From: Hyperoplus lanceolatus
Lineage: Eukaryota; Chordata; Actinopteri; Uranoscopiformes; Ammodytidae
Assembly: GCA_026929865.2 (NCBI GenBank)
Contig: CM049400.1
Span: forward strand, 20,292,501 to 20,356,500
Direction of reading: 5' to 3'
Length of the DNA stretch: 64,000 nt
Shown: positions 36,213-48,170 of the stretch, piece after piece
Layout of the letters: each line of letters opens with the position of its first letter
How positions within the stretch are numbered: the stretch's first letter is position 1
Notes under the pieces: generated by a model
What the model saw: only the letters and a program-made list of their open reading frames with translations
Databases searched by the model: none
What the model was told of the DNA's origin: nothing
Translations under genes and position numbers: made by a program

Positions 36213-39200
36213 GTCTTCACAACAATTTGAATCCAAGACATAGATAGGTGAATCTCTGTGATTGTGCTTTACAAATAAAACAAGCAATGCAAAAGACTGA
36301 CTGAGAGACAGATCTCTGTTACTTGTGTCTCATTAAATTATATAATGTAATTCTAGACATTAAAATGTTTGCGTTTTCTCCATCTTAAAGATATATAAAA
36401 CATCAACCTAAAAAATGTCATAATTTTAATTTTTTTCATAAACAGCTCTACAAGTCATTTAATTTTTTGCAAAGTAATGTTCAAATGGACTAAGAGTGCC
36501 CTTGGCTGGTTGTACATCCAATTTGAACAATCAAAATCTATTTTTCTGGTCCATTACATCACTACCAGGGGGCACTTGATTCCTCAAGCATGTACTGTTT
36601 TTGACAAATTGTCATAGAGGTAACACATGTATTCAGCAAGGGAATTAGGGAATAGGACCTGGTTTACAACCAGCCTCCCTTCCACCAACCCACCCCCAAC
36701 CCTTGGTGTTCTGTATAATCTATAGCTACAGAGGAATAGTACTTTAACAACATTAGCACTAGTCTATAACTCAGCGATAATACGTTTTTGCTTGAGTAAA
36801 CTCATCTAAACCTATGTAAAACTATGGTGTATATCCTAAATTAAGCATAACACTGGTGTAATTTGTCTAAGTATGTGTCAAAATGCAAAATAAAACATAA
36901 ATCATGTTGGGGGAAATACAGAAACAAAGTCCTACCTAGGATGTAATATATATTGGCAAGTACACTACTGGCGGTTTTATCCAGTGTTGTGATTTAGCCT
37001 CAATATAATAGAATATAGAACATTTTGTTTAAGGTTTTCATAGAGTAATGTAAAAGGACAGCAGCACACAAAGTTGTTCAGTGCTTTAAAAGTAATCAGT
37101 CGTGAATAATTCACGCAAATCGAAATTTAACTTCAGGTTTATCTACACCAACAGCAAAGAAACATCTTTGATAAGCATATGCAGAGAAGCTTGTAGTCTT
37201 TCCATTTTCGCCAATCTATCATAGCAAATTTGGAGATGAAAGGCAACAATTCAAATGGCTGAATAAGCATAACATATGTCTAAACCTGAGGCCTTGAATA
37301 CACTTAATAATACAAACATGACATGTAATACATCATATCAGCCATTACCAGTTAGCGGTATAACAAAAGATAAAAAATATGCAGGCTGTTGACTGATCAA
37401 AAAAATGGTATCTACATTATCCAGTGGCATTTTTTTATTCAGTCCCACTAGCAGTATCATTGCAATTACAAGTTGTAAGTTTTAAAACAGTAATTTAAGG
37501 TCAATCATTTTGCACCTGCAAAATATTGATCAAATATACAGTTGCTGCTGTGGCAATCCATTTATTATTAATTTCTGTTGGATAATCAAATGTGATGGTT
37601 TTCTCTCTTACGCATGAGATATCCAAATTTGTTCATTTGTTGTAACAATTTTCAAATGTGACATTTTTAAAACACAGCTATAACAACTATATTTAAAGCT
37701 TGAACCTTTAAGTTCAAAGAGTAAACCCTGGGGGTAGAGTGCTATAAATTATTTGCAAGGGAAAAGGCATGATGCATCTTTTAACATGTGCAGTCATTTC
37801 AGAGTGCAAAACCTACAAATGTCATGTCCTCTTAAGATCAAAAGTAATTGGTTAGGCTGCACAACAAGGCACAGGGGTAACGAGGCAGTTTACCACTGTA
37901 ACAGACTCAAATGACATACTGTGTAGCATGTCGGTGAGCTAATAGACCACATCGCACAAGGAAATACCACAGTTTCTTTCTGTCTTATCAAATTAAGCTA
38001 AAGAGGTGTACTACTTTTTCCATCCAAGTATTACCCTGTACTATCTAATTTTCAAACGCTAATATGACTTAGCATATATTACAGTGATTCATTAGGAAGT
38101 ATATCTTCATTAAAACTTAAAATGAATTATGTCGCCAAGTGCTACAAGTATAATAAATACTGTTTATTCTATTTACAGTGAGGCAATATTTTTTGTCTCG
38201 TAAAAATCCTTTCAGATTAATACTACAACACAACTGCACTATGATCAAAAAAATTGGATGTATGAACATGACATGGGACAATTCCTTGACCTTAGGATAA
38301 AAGCCATTGCATTCCAGTGCATATTCTAGGTTAGCCGAGGAATAACATTGGTGTAAAGGCTATTAAGAGGGCAAAGAGGGGGATGGTACGCGTAAGGGTT
38401 GGCTCATGGAGCAATGACTGGGCCCAGTGGTGCCTCACAGCTGCAAGCAAGAGGGTGACGTCAAGGGAAGCAGGTGATGTGCTCCAAGTGGCTCTCCACC
38501 ACTTAGCAGCCTGCAGTGTGATTCTCTACACCCGTAAGATATCAAATGTCAGATCTGATGAATATGGCTCAGATAACATTCCAAATTTAAATCCAGTATT
38601 AAAATTGGGTCTACATCAACTTAAACGCTGGGGTTTAAATCAGAAATGAAAAATATATAAAGCGATACACATACAGTGATCTGATGTTATTTTATTCACT
38701 GCATGTGTAGAATTTCTTGAGATGTAAACGCTATTTAAGAGATAGTAAAACTTAGCTTGTTTATTATTATTTTAGAAACAAATAAATCATCTCTGATTAG
38801 CTAGAATACGCAGGAAGGTACAGCTCTTCCATTGTAAATGTGAATTAGCAGAAGCTTAACAGTGTTTATAGCGCCATATGGCTAAGGCGGCCGCCTTAAC
38901 AACGCCAGCCCCCCGCCTTGACTACCGACCAACCGACCAAAATAAAATAAAATTAAATAAGTTTTTTTATTTTTAGTGCACAATAAAGCGCAATATGTGT
39001 TTGTGCATGGTCATAACTGCGTGAAAGGCCGCGATTTGCTGTGACTGTGTGTGTGTGTGTGTGATTCTGCGGCTCTGCATACGCAACCGCACGTGACTAT
39101 GGCATGTACGAGGGAGAGTAAACGAGCAGGAGCAGCCGACACTGAACCAGTCACTAGGCTGTTTTATTCGGGGCTAAAGCTGCGGATATAATTTAATTAG

Positions 39201-40035
39201 CCCTGAATATAATTGTTTTGTGAAGAAAAAAAATAAAAATTGTTAATATCTTAAAATTCCATTTTACATTCAGGGCATGAACCTAAATGGTTAATCTCCA
39301 ATAATGGCAATGATGTTTTTAATGAAGGCAGACCAATGGCCTTATAATAGTATTTATAGTATATACTCAACTGTATACCCTTTATGGTGGTATCCTCAAA
39401 CCGAAACTCTAATGAAGGTCAATAACTTTTTTTATTTAACTTTACTTTTTTAGGTATATCATTTTGGTTTGAGTGAGAGAAAAATGCATTACATAACACT
39501 AGTTTTAATCCAACTGCAATAAAGACAATGGATGCATTGCCAACTGTCTCCTAAATTACACCATATTGGTAAGTAAGATTTAGATATTTTTGGTCAGTGT
39601 GGGGACAGGAACACTGTTAGGTGAGCTGTCCATTTGGACATTTAGTTTCAATAATAAAATGGTTGAAATGCATTTGGTCAACAAAAATAATTTGCAAAAG
39701 GGCGAGAGACTCCAATAGTGGCAGTGGCAAACAAATCTGTGGGCAACTTTAAACAGTGGAACTGCTGTTTGAACATGACTGTCACCCTCCCATCAGTTGA
39801 TAAGTGGGTCACAGGACTGTACATGACCCAGACATGGGTGTCGCCCCTCAGGGTCATGGGCCACTCAGGCATGAGGTGCCAACTGAGCGCCTCTGATTTT
39901 ACTCTGTTATGTGGCCTGAGCTGAGCCCCTGAGTTGAGCCCCTGGCCCGCTCCACTGACACAACGAACAGTCTGTAAAGAAGCCCGGGTTCACACAGTCA
40001 GTCGCATGTCTTCAGCAGGACGCTGCTTTAGCATG
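36213..40035. other. Intergenic
   Basis: AT-rich unique DNA. A 16-bp palindrome TAAGGCGGCCGCCTTA (38883-38898) starts a GC-richer patch (38875-39140) that may be an old repeat. The 88-codon ORF at 38383-38649 has no recognised domain. Confidence 0.45.
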
Positions 40036-40707
40036 CCCTGGACCAGGGGTCACCAACACAGTGCCCGCGGGCAACAGGTTGCCCGCAAGGACCATATGAG
40101 GCGCCCGCAGGCCTGTTCTAAAAGTAGCACAACTCACCAGTGAGCTGCGTCTAAAAATGTTGAATTTAATTTTCAAATTAATTATTTTTTACTCACACTT
40201 GCATCTATATGTAGGAGACAGTAGGGGGAGCTGTGCCACTTTTTACTCAAAGCGACTTTAATGTGAGGCCTTGACAGTAATGTCTTCAACTAAAATATGT
40301 ATGTATATTTCAGGATGTGGTTAGCCTGGTACAACCAGACCATCGTACTTCATTTCATTTGTACAGAAGGTCTGGAACTGCTGTAGGGGAGAACGAGGGA
40401 ATCTGAGGCATCGGGTAATGTGAGCCACCCCCTGTATCTAGGCAACGGAAAACATTTGTGGTCATGTGAGATATATGTTTTCAAGCCCCTCTCATTTCCC
40501 CATGGTCCTGAAAGAGAGGACCTCATGGTGCTGTGGTAAGCATGTTTTTTTCACCAAAATAGGTATTTTGCATGTAAAAGTAAATTTTCTTGCTGTCAAC
40601 TTAATCATCTGTTGTGCCAAAGCAAATGTATTCACGTAGAAAAACCTCTATCATACTTGTTGATGAACTACCAACATATGAAACCATGTGATGCTGATAC
40701 TTTTTTC

Positions 40708-42422
40708 TAGGGCTGCAGCTATCGAATATTTTAGTAATCGATTATTCTACCGATTATTCTACCGATTATTCCATCGATTAATCGGATAAAACATACATTG
40801 CTCAATTGAAAAGTAATTTTAAATAAACATGAGAAAATAACACATGTCAATTAATAATGAACAACCAATTTGTTTCCTTTTTTGAAAAATCAACATTTTT
40901 TATTTCAAAAATGCATGGAGTAGCAAACCATATTTTCTACCAAAAGTACCAATTTAGTTACTTTCCCATTTTTTGTCAGTCTGTACTTGTACTAGGGCTG
41001 TACGGTATGGCCTAAAATGTATATCACGGTATAATTTGAAGCACAGACGTTAACGGTATTATATCACGGTATTTTCATTTATCTTTAAATGAATGCTTGT
41101 GAAGAGGTAAAATACTTGCTATTACTATAGGCCTATACTCTTGTATTTATAGGACATCTATTGCTTATAAAATAAATGCAATTTGTATTAACTAGTAGCC
41201 TAGAGCACAGTAACACAACACAGAGTAAATTATCCAAATTGTTTAAGATGTTTTTGACTAATCAAAAAACAAGTGTTACACTTGCCCCCGGTCTCCCATA
41301 CAGAGGGATATAAACAACATTAATTGTGCAATCTGCAATGTTCTGCTCTGTGGATGGGTATGGGAGGGGGTCAATTTGTTTGTATATGTAAAGCACTCTA
41401 TGCTGACTTGTTGTGTATGAAAATGACTCTATATAGTAAGTTTGATTTGACTATGACTAACTGGGGATGCTGCTGATGCTCTGGTGGCTGCCTTTTCTTT
41501 TACAATCGGTTTATGGTTCTATCATCTCTTAACTTTCATTTCAGTTTAAACTCCTTGTGTGGTGCTTATTTTTTATAAAAACTGACATGAAAAGCGCGCA
41601 CAGAACAGTTTCCGCGAGTCGACAAGCTTCATCGCGAGGACGCATTTCTCACCTGGCCCTCTCTAGGCGCGCGCAAGTGTTGTTCAACACTCGCTTACGT
41701 TTGTAGTTTGTCAGACTGGTCGCTCTTTATGTCATGACTGGATGAAGCTTTTCCCCTCGCGGATGCAATGCTTTGTACACCGCTAAGAGCATTTCTCAGC
41801 GGGCTGTGAGTGACGAGAACGAGCCCGACCATCTTGAGGAGCGCGTAAACCAGTGTTCAACGCGCTCACGGTCGCAGTATGAAAAACTGATCGCTCTTTA
41901 TAGGTCACAGTGTTTGTTATTTTCGTATAGTGTTTTAAGATGTGAGTTGTTCAGTGCGGATGACATTATAACTGTCAGTCAGCCGGAGCGTCTGTTAGGT
42001 GAAGTTTCCTTTTCCTTCTCCCTCCCTTCTCCCCTCGCGTGCAAGTTGGCGCAGTAAACTATCATTCCACGGTTGAAACGTGCTTTCCCTGAGTTTGTTT
42101 TGCATCACCAGTTTGAGTAAGTGCATGGGGTTTCCCGATCGCTGTATAAGTTATAATTTATGCACGTTATCAAACGGTCGCGATTCGCCGTTCGCAGCAG
42201 CTGTTTAATGTCTATGGCCGCGTCAGTCTGCTCAGTGTCACACTAAAAATGGTCCGTGCGGAAAACCGTTCTGTGGGTTGTTTCACACTAAAAATGGTCC
42301 GTGCGGAAAACCGTGACCTCAACTGTAAAATTAAATAAACGATGACTCGAGGCAAGAAAAATTCATCGATCCTTTTTTGTAATCGAATTACTCAAATCAA
42401 TCGATGAATCGTTTCAGCTCTA
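40708..42422. mobile_element. hAT element, 1.7 kb
   Basis: It starts TAGGGCTGCAGCTATCGA and ends with the complement of TAGAGCTGAAACGATTC, with a perfect 8-bp duplication CTTTTTTC (40700-40707, 42423-42430). Subterminal CGATTA/ATCGAT repeats occur at both ends. A second hAT-like terminus (TAGGGCTGTACGGTATGG, about 40993) and a LINE-like 3' tail (about 41280-41455, ending TTTGATTTGA) lie inside. The region 41590-42330 is GC-rich; the 94-codon ORF there is unsupported. Confidence 0.82.
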
Positions 42423-42833
42423 CTTTTTTCTCAAATTGTGGTGGTGGGGGAAAGTGAGCCAAATGCTGTGGGGGAAAGTGAGCCACTGTCTCACTTTCCC
42501 CCACCATGAGGCACAAGTTAAGTTTAGTCTTAAACATATTTTAATATAATATTACATAACATATGTTTAATTTTAATGCCATACACATTGTAAAAAAGCC
42601 ATCATGCCAAGGAAATACACCAGGAAGACGACCTGGGGCAACCACACGGAAAGAGCACCTTCTCATCTTTCTCTGTAACCTTCAGGGCTGGAATGTAGAG
42701 CAGGCCTAGTTGTAGAGTATGACAGGCTGATGTTATAATCCAGTTGGGTCTTCTCCTGTGTTCTGAGTCCCAGGCTGTTCTCGCTGGTTCTGATTTTCCT
42801 ATGCTTTGACCCCCAGACACTAGCTGGCTCTAA

Positions 42834-43815
42834 TGGCGCTTTTCCACCGCATGGTATCAGCTCGACTCGACTCGACTCGACTCGCATTTTTGGCTTTTCC
42901 ACCGCAATTTCTTGGTACCTGGTACCACGTAGCGGCTGCTTTTTTGGTATCGCCTCGCTCTAGGGTCCAAGCGAGCTGAGCCGATGCTAAAAGGTGACGT
43001 CGGCAGACGGCCGGCCACTGATTGGCCAGAGACTATTGTCTGGCCAATCAGTGGCCAGACACTACCGGCTTCATTCTTCATTCTTCATTCTCCCCAACTC
43101 TCCGGGACTTTTGAGTGTATTTCCGCCGCGTGCAGCCTTCTCTGGCTCTCTTTCATTTGATTTGCATCACAGATCCGAATTTATTTTCCATATATTCGCT
43201 AAGCTCACCCAGTGTTGGTTGTTGGGGAAGTTACTTACATACGAGAGGAGACTGGTAGGGCAGCTAGCAGCTAGGCTAAATAGTAGCCAGCTGGGACAGA
43301 CATGATAGCGAGCGATTACATTACAAGCCTCGGACTGAATTGATTACCTCAATAAAATATTCAGGCCGAGACACGGCTTGCATTTGAAAACACGTATCCT
43401 GAAACAAGCACTTAACAGTCAACTTTATCATGCCCGTGTTTACGTGCATAGGGATGTACGTGAATATCCCTACAGCTGACTGTGTGGCAGAGTCACACAT
43501 CGGGACAACAACCATCCCTTTTAATGGCCCGTAGCAATATTCTTCTACTTGTTTTAGCAAACAGATACAAGGGGGTATTTCTTAAAAAAAATTCATCCGT
43601 GTTTTTGGCGGTTGGTTCAGTTAATAGTGCAACAACTGCTCGTAATTTCTGCTTTGCTACTTTGCTCCGGAGTAGGCTTTCAGCCCCTTACGACGACCCC
43701 GCCCACGTTCAGCAGGTACTATTTGCGGTGGAAAACGACCCGTGCTGCTACCAAACCAAGTTGAGTCGAGTCGAGTTGAGTCGAGTCGAGCTACATGTGC
43801 GGTGGAAAAGCGCCA
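42834..43815. mobile_element. Harbinger-like MITE, 982 bp, TAA duplication
   Basis: Ends TGGCGCTTTTCCACCGCA are exact inverted repeats, followed on both sides by (GACTC)n-type runs. TAA flanks both ends (42831-42833, 43816-43818). The 3-bp TAA target fits PIF/Harbinger. An 18-bp perfect inverted repeat with 8-base loop lies inside (43013-43056). Confidence 0.8.
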
Positions 43816-44841
43816 TAAGGGTCCTTCGTTCTGACCCACAGACTGTGTTCTAATCTAACTGGTTCTATCTTTCATTTAAATCTTATTAAAACCTCTTGAA
43901 TTATAATATGTTGTATTTGATTTTGTTCAGAGTTACTTTCAAGTGTTTAGAAAATTTGCTTTGCTTAATTGACCAAACCCCATCATTCTTTTACTAGTCC
44001 GACATTAGTTCTGGAATGCGTGGCTAGCTTTCAGGATTCTTACTGTTACAATATGTGTTGTTATGGTAGTTTCAGAGTGGAACAAGTAAGTGGATCAGTT
44101 TACCCCACAGCTGGGGTAAAGTGAGCCACATGACAACTTTTTTTAAAACAATCATATTTTCACTGCCCTTTGTCTTGAAAAAATTCTGCTAATGCCCATT
44201 TCTGGGAAACATCTTGAATTAATGGGAAATGTGTAAATTTGAGTGATAAATACTTTTAGCTCCCTTAGAGGGGAGCAAATGTAAAAAGTGGCTCAGATTA
44301 CCCCGTTCTCCCCTAATTGGTAAACGTTCACTCACTTTGAGGCGGGTGTCTGTTGAAGTTTAAAACTATTGGATCTGTGTCAGTGCCACTCTGGATTAGC
44401 CAACCAATCGCATCACGTTTGGTCATGAGCCGGCTTCTGACGGTGCGATCCAGTTGTACAGGGGACTCGACAATTTCCGACTTCACTAAATATTGTAGTC
44501 TATGGATCTACCGGTACCTGGCAACGGTAACTTGCTAGAGCCTAACGTTTAGTTATTTGGATGAGAAAGGTTGTAGGCGTCCATACTTTCCCAAGCAGAT
44601 GCACTGGAACACAGACAGGTCGGAACTTGGAACTACCAAGTCGGAAATTTCCGAGTTCCGAGTATAAAGGAACGCAGCATTCAACTGAAACTGGAGCGCA
44701 ACTTCGACGTCATCGTTCTCAGCCACTCGCTCTGTTCGCTGATTGGACGGCCGGAAATGTTCCTGAGCTGGAGCTGAGAAATTCACCGCAGCCCCAGGCT
44801 GACTACTGAAGGGAAAATAAAATTTGAGCGCAAATAGGTAG

Positions 44842-45483
44842 TAGGGCTGGGTATCGTCAAGGACTTCGCGATACGATACGTATCACGATACACTGGTCAC
44901 GATACGATATATCACGATATATTGCGTATCTTGATATATCACGATATATTGCGATATTCCATAAACAAGTTGCCTTGTCAAACATAACAGCACAAAATAT
45001 TGATAGTTGCACAGACAAATGAAGTCAAAACTATTTCATTCACAACTTCCTTTTTTTTGGTTTTGGCAAATGATCAAACACTGCTGCAGCTACCATAACA
45101 TCAAAATAACAAATCCAATTCACTTTTGTACTAACTGTACAGGACACAATGAAAATGAAAACACATCAGTGTGCTTTTCTGACACAGTGAATCTTAAGTA
45201 TTTTTATAAACAAAACTGATCTAACTTCAATAGTCAGTATCCTAGAGGCTCAGGCCTGACAGCAGACATGGGTTTGAATCTGACCCATGGTTGTTTCATT
45301 CCCTCTCTGCCCCACTTCATATCTGTCTCTCTGCACTGTCAATAAAGCCTTGAAAAGCAAAAAAAAAAAATTATAAAAAAATTAATAAAAAAAAAATCGA
45401 TATTTTTATATAAAAATCGATACTGATATCGGGAAACTAAGTATCGCGATATATCGATATTTCGATTTTTTGACACAGCCCTA
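44842..45483. mobile_element. hAT MITE, 642 bp, with SINE inside
   Basis: It starts TAGGGCTGGGTATCG and ends with the complement of TAGGGCTGTGTC. Flanks ATAGGTAG (44834-44841) and GTAGGTAG (45484-45491) match at 7 of 8 bases. Both ends are packed with CGATA/TATCG repeats. Confidence 0.82.
45238..45371 (+). mobile_element. SINE fragment
   Basis: It contains box B-like GGTTTGAATCT, then TCTCTGCCCCACTTCA, CTGTCTCTCTGCACTGTC, AATAAAGC and a poly(A) tail. It is the same family as the SINEs at 14437 and 17951 but lacks the 5' part of the head (box A). It lies inside the hAT MITE. Confidence 0.75.
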
Positions 45484-45643
45484 GTAGGTAGGCAGGTAGA
45501 GCCATGCTAGGATGCGGTGCATCCCCGGCAACAATAACTTTGGATCTGAAATAAACTGTTTTAGAAATATAGCTTTCGGGAAAAAAAGTTGTCTTTTGCC
45601 TTTGGAGAGAATACCATTGGGTAAATTGTGCCATTGATATATA

Positions 45644-47281
45644 CACTCGACAAAAATATAAACGCAACACTTTTGTTTTTGCTCCCATTTTTCATGAGAT
45701 GGACTTAAAGATCTAAAATTCATTCCAGATACACAATATTACCATTTCTCTCAAACATTGTTCACAAATCTGTCTAAATGTGTGATAGTGAGCACTTCTG
45801 CTTTGCTGAGATAATCCATCCCACCTCACAGGTGTGCCACATCAAGATGCTGATCTGACATCATGATTAGTACACAGGTGTGCCTTAGACTGTCCACAAT
45901 AAAAGGCCACCCTGAAATGTGCAGTTTTGTCTCACAGCAAAATGCCACAGATGCCACAAGCATTGAGGGAGCGTGCAATTGGCATGCTGACAGCAGGAAT
46001 GTCATCCAGATCTGTTGCTCATGCATTGAATGTTCATTTCTCCACCATAAGCCGTCTCCAAAGGCGTTTCAGAGAATATGGCAGTACATCCAACCGGCCT
46101 CACAACCACAGACCACGTGTAACCACACCAGCCCAGGACCTCCACATCCAGCAGGTTCACCTCCAAGATCGTCTGAGACCAGCCACTGAGACAGCTTCTT
46201 AAACAATTGGTTTGCATAACCAAACAATTTCTGCACAAACTGTCAGAAACCGTCTCAGGGAAGCTCAACTGCATGCTCGTCGTCCTCATCAGGGTCTTGA
46301 CCTGACTCCAGCTCGTCGCCGTAACAGACTTGAGTGGGCAAATGCTCACATTCGATGGCGTCTGGCACGTTGGAGAGGTGTTCTCTTCACGGATGAATCT
46401 CGGTTTACATTGTTCAGGGCAGATGGCAGACAGCGTGTGTGGCGTCGTGTGGGTGAGCGCTTTGCTGATGTCAATGTTGTGGATCGAGTGGCCCATGGTG
46501 GTGGTGGGGTTATGGTATGGGCAGGCATATGTTATGGACGAAGAACACCGGTGCATTTTATTGATGGCATTTTGAAATTTTGAATGCACAGAGATACCGT
46601 GATGAGATCCTGAGGCCCATTGTTGTGCCATACATCCATGAACATCACCTCACGTTTCAGCAAGATAATGCACGGCCCCATGTTGCAAGGATCTGTACAC
46701 AATTCTTGGAAGCTGAAAATGTCCCAGTTCTTGCTTGGCCAGCATACTCACCGGACATGTCACCCATTGAGCATGTTTGGGATGTGCTTGACCGGCGTAT
46801 ACGACAGCGTGCACCACTTCCCACTAATATCCAGCAACTTCGCACAGCCATTGAAGAGGAGTGGACCAACATTCAACAGGCCACAATTGACAATCTGATA
46901 AACTCTATGCAAAGAAGATGTGTTGCACTGCATGAGGCAAATGGTGGTCACACCAGATACTGACTGGTTCTGAGTCCCCAGACCCCCAATAAAGCAAAAA
47001 ATGCACATTTCAGAGTGGCCTTTTATTGTGGACAGTCTAAGGCACACCTGTGCACTAATCGTGATGTCAGATCAGCATCTTGATGTGGCACACCTGTGAG
47101 GTGGGATGGATTATCTCAGCAAAGCAGAAGTGCTCACTATCACACATTTAGACAGATTTGTGAATAATGTTTGAGAAAAATGGTAATATTGTGTATTTGG
47201 AATGAATTTTAGATCTTTAAGTCCATCTCTTAAAAAATGGGAGCAAAAACAAAAGTGTTGCGTTTATATTTTTGTTGAGTG
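45644..47281 (+). mobile_element. Tc1-like transposon, second copy, inactive
   Basis: Same family as 30414-32038, with termini CACTCGACAAAAATATAAAC and its complement, TA flanks at 45642-45643 and 47282-47283, and long inverted repeats. It is inserted in P copy B; P copy A shows the exact pre-insertion sequence GATATATATCTCAT (complement at 21950-21963). Confidence 0.95.
45942..46963 (+). pseudogene. Tc1-like transposase, nonsense and frameshift
   Basis: It aligns along its whole length with the intact transposase at 30712. The start ATG and both helix-turn-helix regions are conserved. A GAA codon has become TAA at 46200-46202 (after residue 86), and an 8-base duplication (AAATTTTG) near 46576-46583 shifts the frame between the first and second catalytic aspartates. 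A 3-base insertion near the C-terminus (about 46912) adds one residue. All three catalytic motifs (TDESRF, QQDNARPH, SPIEHVWD) survive in pieces. The copy cannot make a full protein but may still be mobilised through intact ends. Confidence 0.93.
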
Positions 47282-47642
47282 TATATCTCATAAACTGTAA
47301 TGCAAGACAAATCCATGAGTCAAATGGATGGCTCTTCTTAGAAATGTGGTCACATTTCCAATTACTTCTATCGTTTTCTAGAAACAAGGGGTTGCACTAC
47401 TTCCCCACTGGCACAACTCAATCCGCTCTCCCCTATATGAAAATGACAAGATCTTTAAAATAAAATAATTAAAAACATTTGTATAATACATGAAGTTTAG
47501 ACACATTTATTCGAGTTCTGAACTATTATAGTTCAAAGGTGAGTGTGCATGACAAAGGAAGCTTCGGTGTTCGCGGAGCTGAGAGTAAGCTAGCGGGAGC
47601 AGCGATGTTGGGGAGCTGAATGCACATTCTTAACCCAAAAAC

Positions 47643-48170
47643 ATGGCAGAAAAAAGGAAGACAACTTATCATTTTCACAGTGAATGGGAGGGAGAATTAT
47701 TTTTTACCAGTGTGAAAGAAAACTGCGTTTGTCTCATTTGCGGCACAATGTGGAGAGATACTCCGCTACACACAAAAGCTACCATGCTAACTACCCCGCG
47801 GGTAGCGCGCTACGGTCAGAAAAGGCCTGTGAGCTAAAGGCAGCTTTTTCACGAGGCCGGCAAAGAACTCCCAAAAAGCAACTGAAGCCTCCTTTAGAGC
47901 AGAACATTTTCTGATAAAGAAGAAGAAGGCCTTTTCAGACGGAGAGGTTTTCAAAGAAGCAATGATGATTATTGCCAAAACTGTACTTAAGAGGAGAAAA
48001 ATGGAACCAATCTAATCTCCACTCTCTCCGATGTCCAACTGGGGGCATGGAGTTGACGTTTACAACGCGGTGAAGGAGTTTTTCGTAAAGAAAAAGGTAC
48101 CACTGGAAAAGCTGTAGCGGTTCAACCTATCTCTGACATAAAGTTCATCAAGAACTAACACAGAACCCGC
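47643..48170 (+). pseudogene. hAT transposase N-terminal relic (GTF2IRD2-like)
   Basis: The first frame (47643 onward) reads MAEKRKTTYHFHSEWEGELF then NCVCLICGT. A frameshift near 47748 leads to NVERYSATHKSYHANYP, completing a BED-type zinc finger with CxxC and downstream histidines. KKQLKPPLEQNIF, FSDGEVFKEAMMIIAKTVLK, LISTLSDVQLGAW and VPLEKL follow across stops and shifts. This order matches the N-terminal part of the hAT transposases from which GTF2IRD2 and ZBED5-type genes derive. The catalytic C-terminal region is absent. It belongs to the hAT element at 40044-48837. Family assignment is from motif recall. Confidence 0.7.

Larger units (their letters stand above)
40386..44313. mobile_element. 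Family Q element, full copy, 3.9 kb with inserts
   Basis: Ends GGGGAGAACG and CGTTCTCCCC, with further matching GGTAAT(C/G)TGAGCCAC inside both ends, are flanked by TA (40384-40385, 44314-44315). X copy A shows the empty site with a single TA (near 61510). GGGGAAAGTGAGCCA repeats and their complement form a local hairpin at 42446-42505. It contains a hAT element (40708-42422) and a Harbinger-like element (42834-43815). No transposase frame is seen. Confidence 0.8.
40322..45509. mobile_element. Element X, copy B, 9-bp duplication
   Basis: It begins TAGCCTGGTACAACCAGACC, ends GAGCCATGCTA, and is flanked by GGATGTGGT (40313-40321) and GGATGCGGT (45510-45518), 8 of 9 bases equal. P copy A has the single uninterrupted site. 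The backbone is 40322-40385, 44316-44841 and 45492-45509; the remainder is the Q element and a hAT MITE. Copy A is at 59769-61572. Confidence 0.82.
40214..47433. mobile_element. Family P element, copy B (TA-flanked, split)
   Basis: TA flanks are 40212-40213 and 47434-47435. The left end carries TGTGCCACTTTTTACTCAA and the right end GCTCTCCCC. Its own sequence is 40214-40321, 45510-45643 and 47282-47433, colinear (inverted) with copy A at 20424-22185. It is split by element X-B and then by the Tc1-like element at 45644-47281. Confidence 0.8.

Noticed and set aside
38383-38649. 88-codon ORF
   Set aside because: No domain or composition support, in unique AT-rich DNA.
41773-42057. 94-codon ORF in GC-rich part of a hAT element
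   Set aside because: No hAT motif, no splice support; likely chance.
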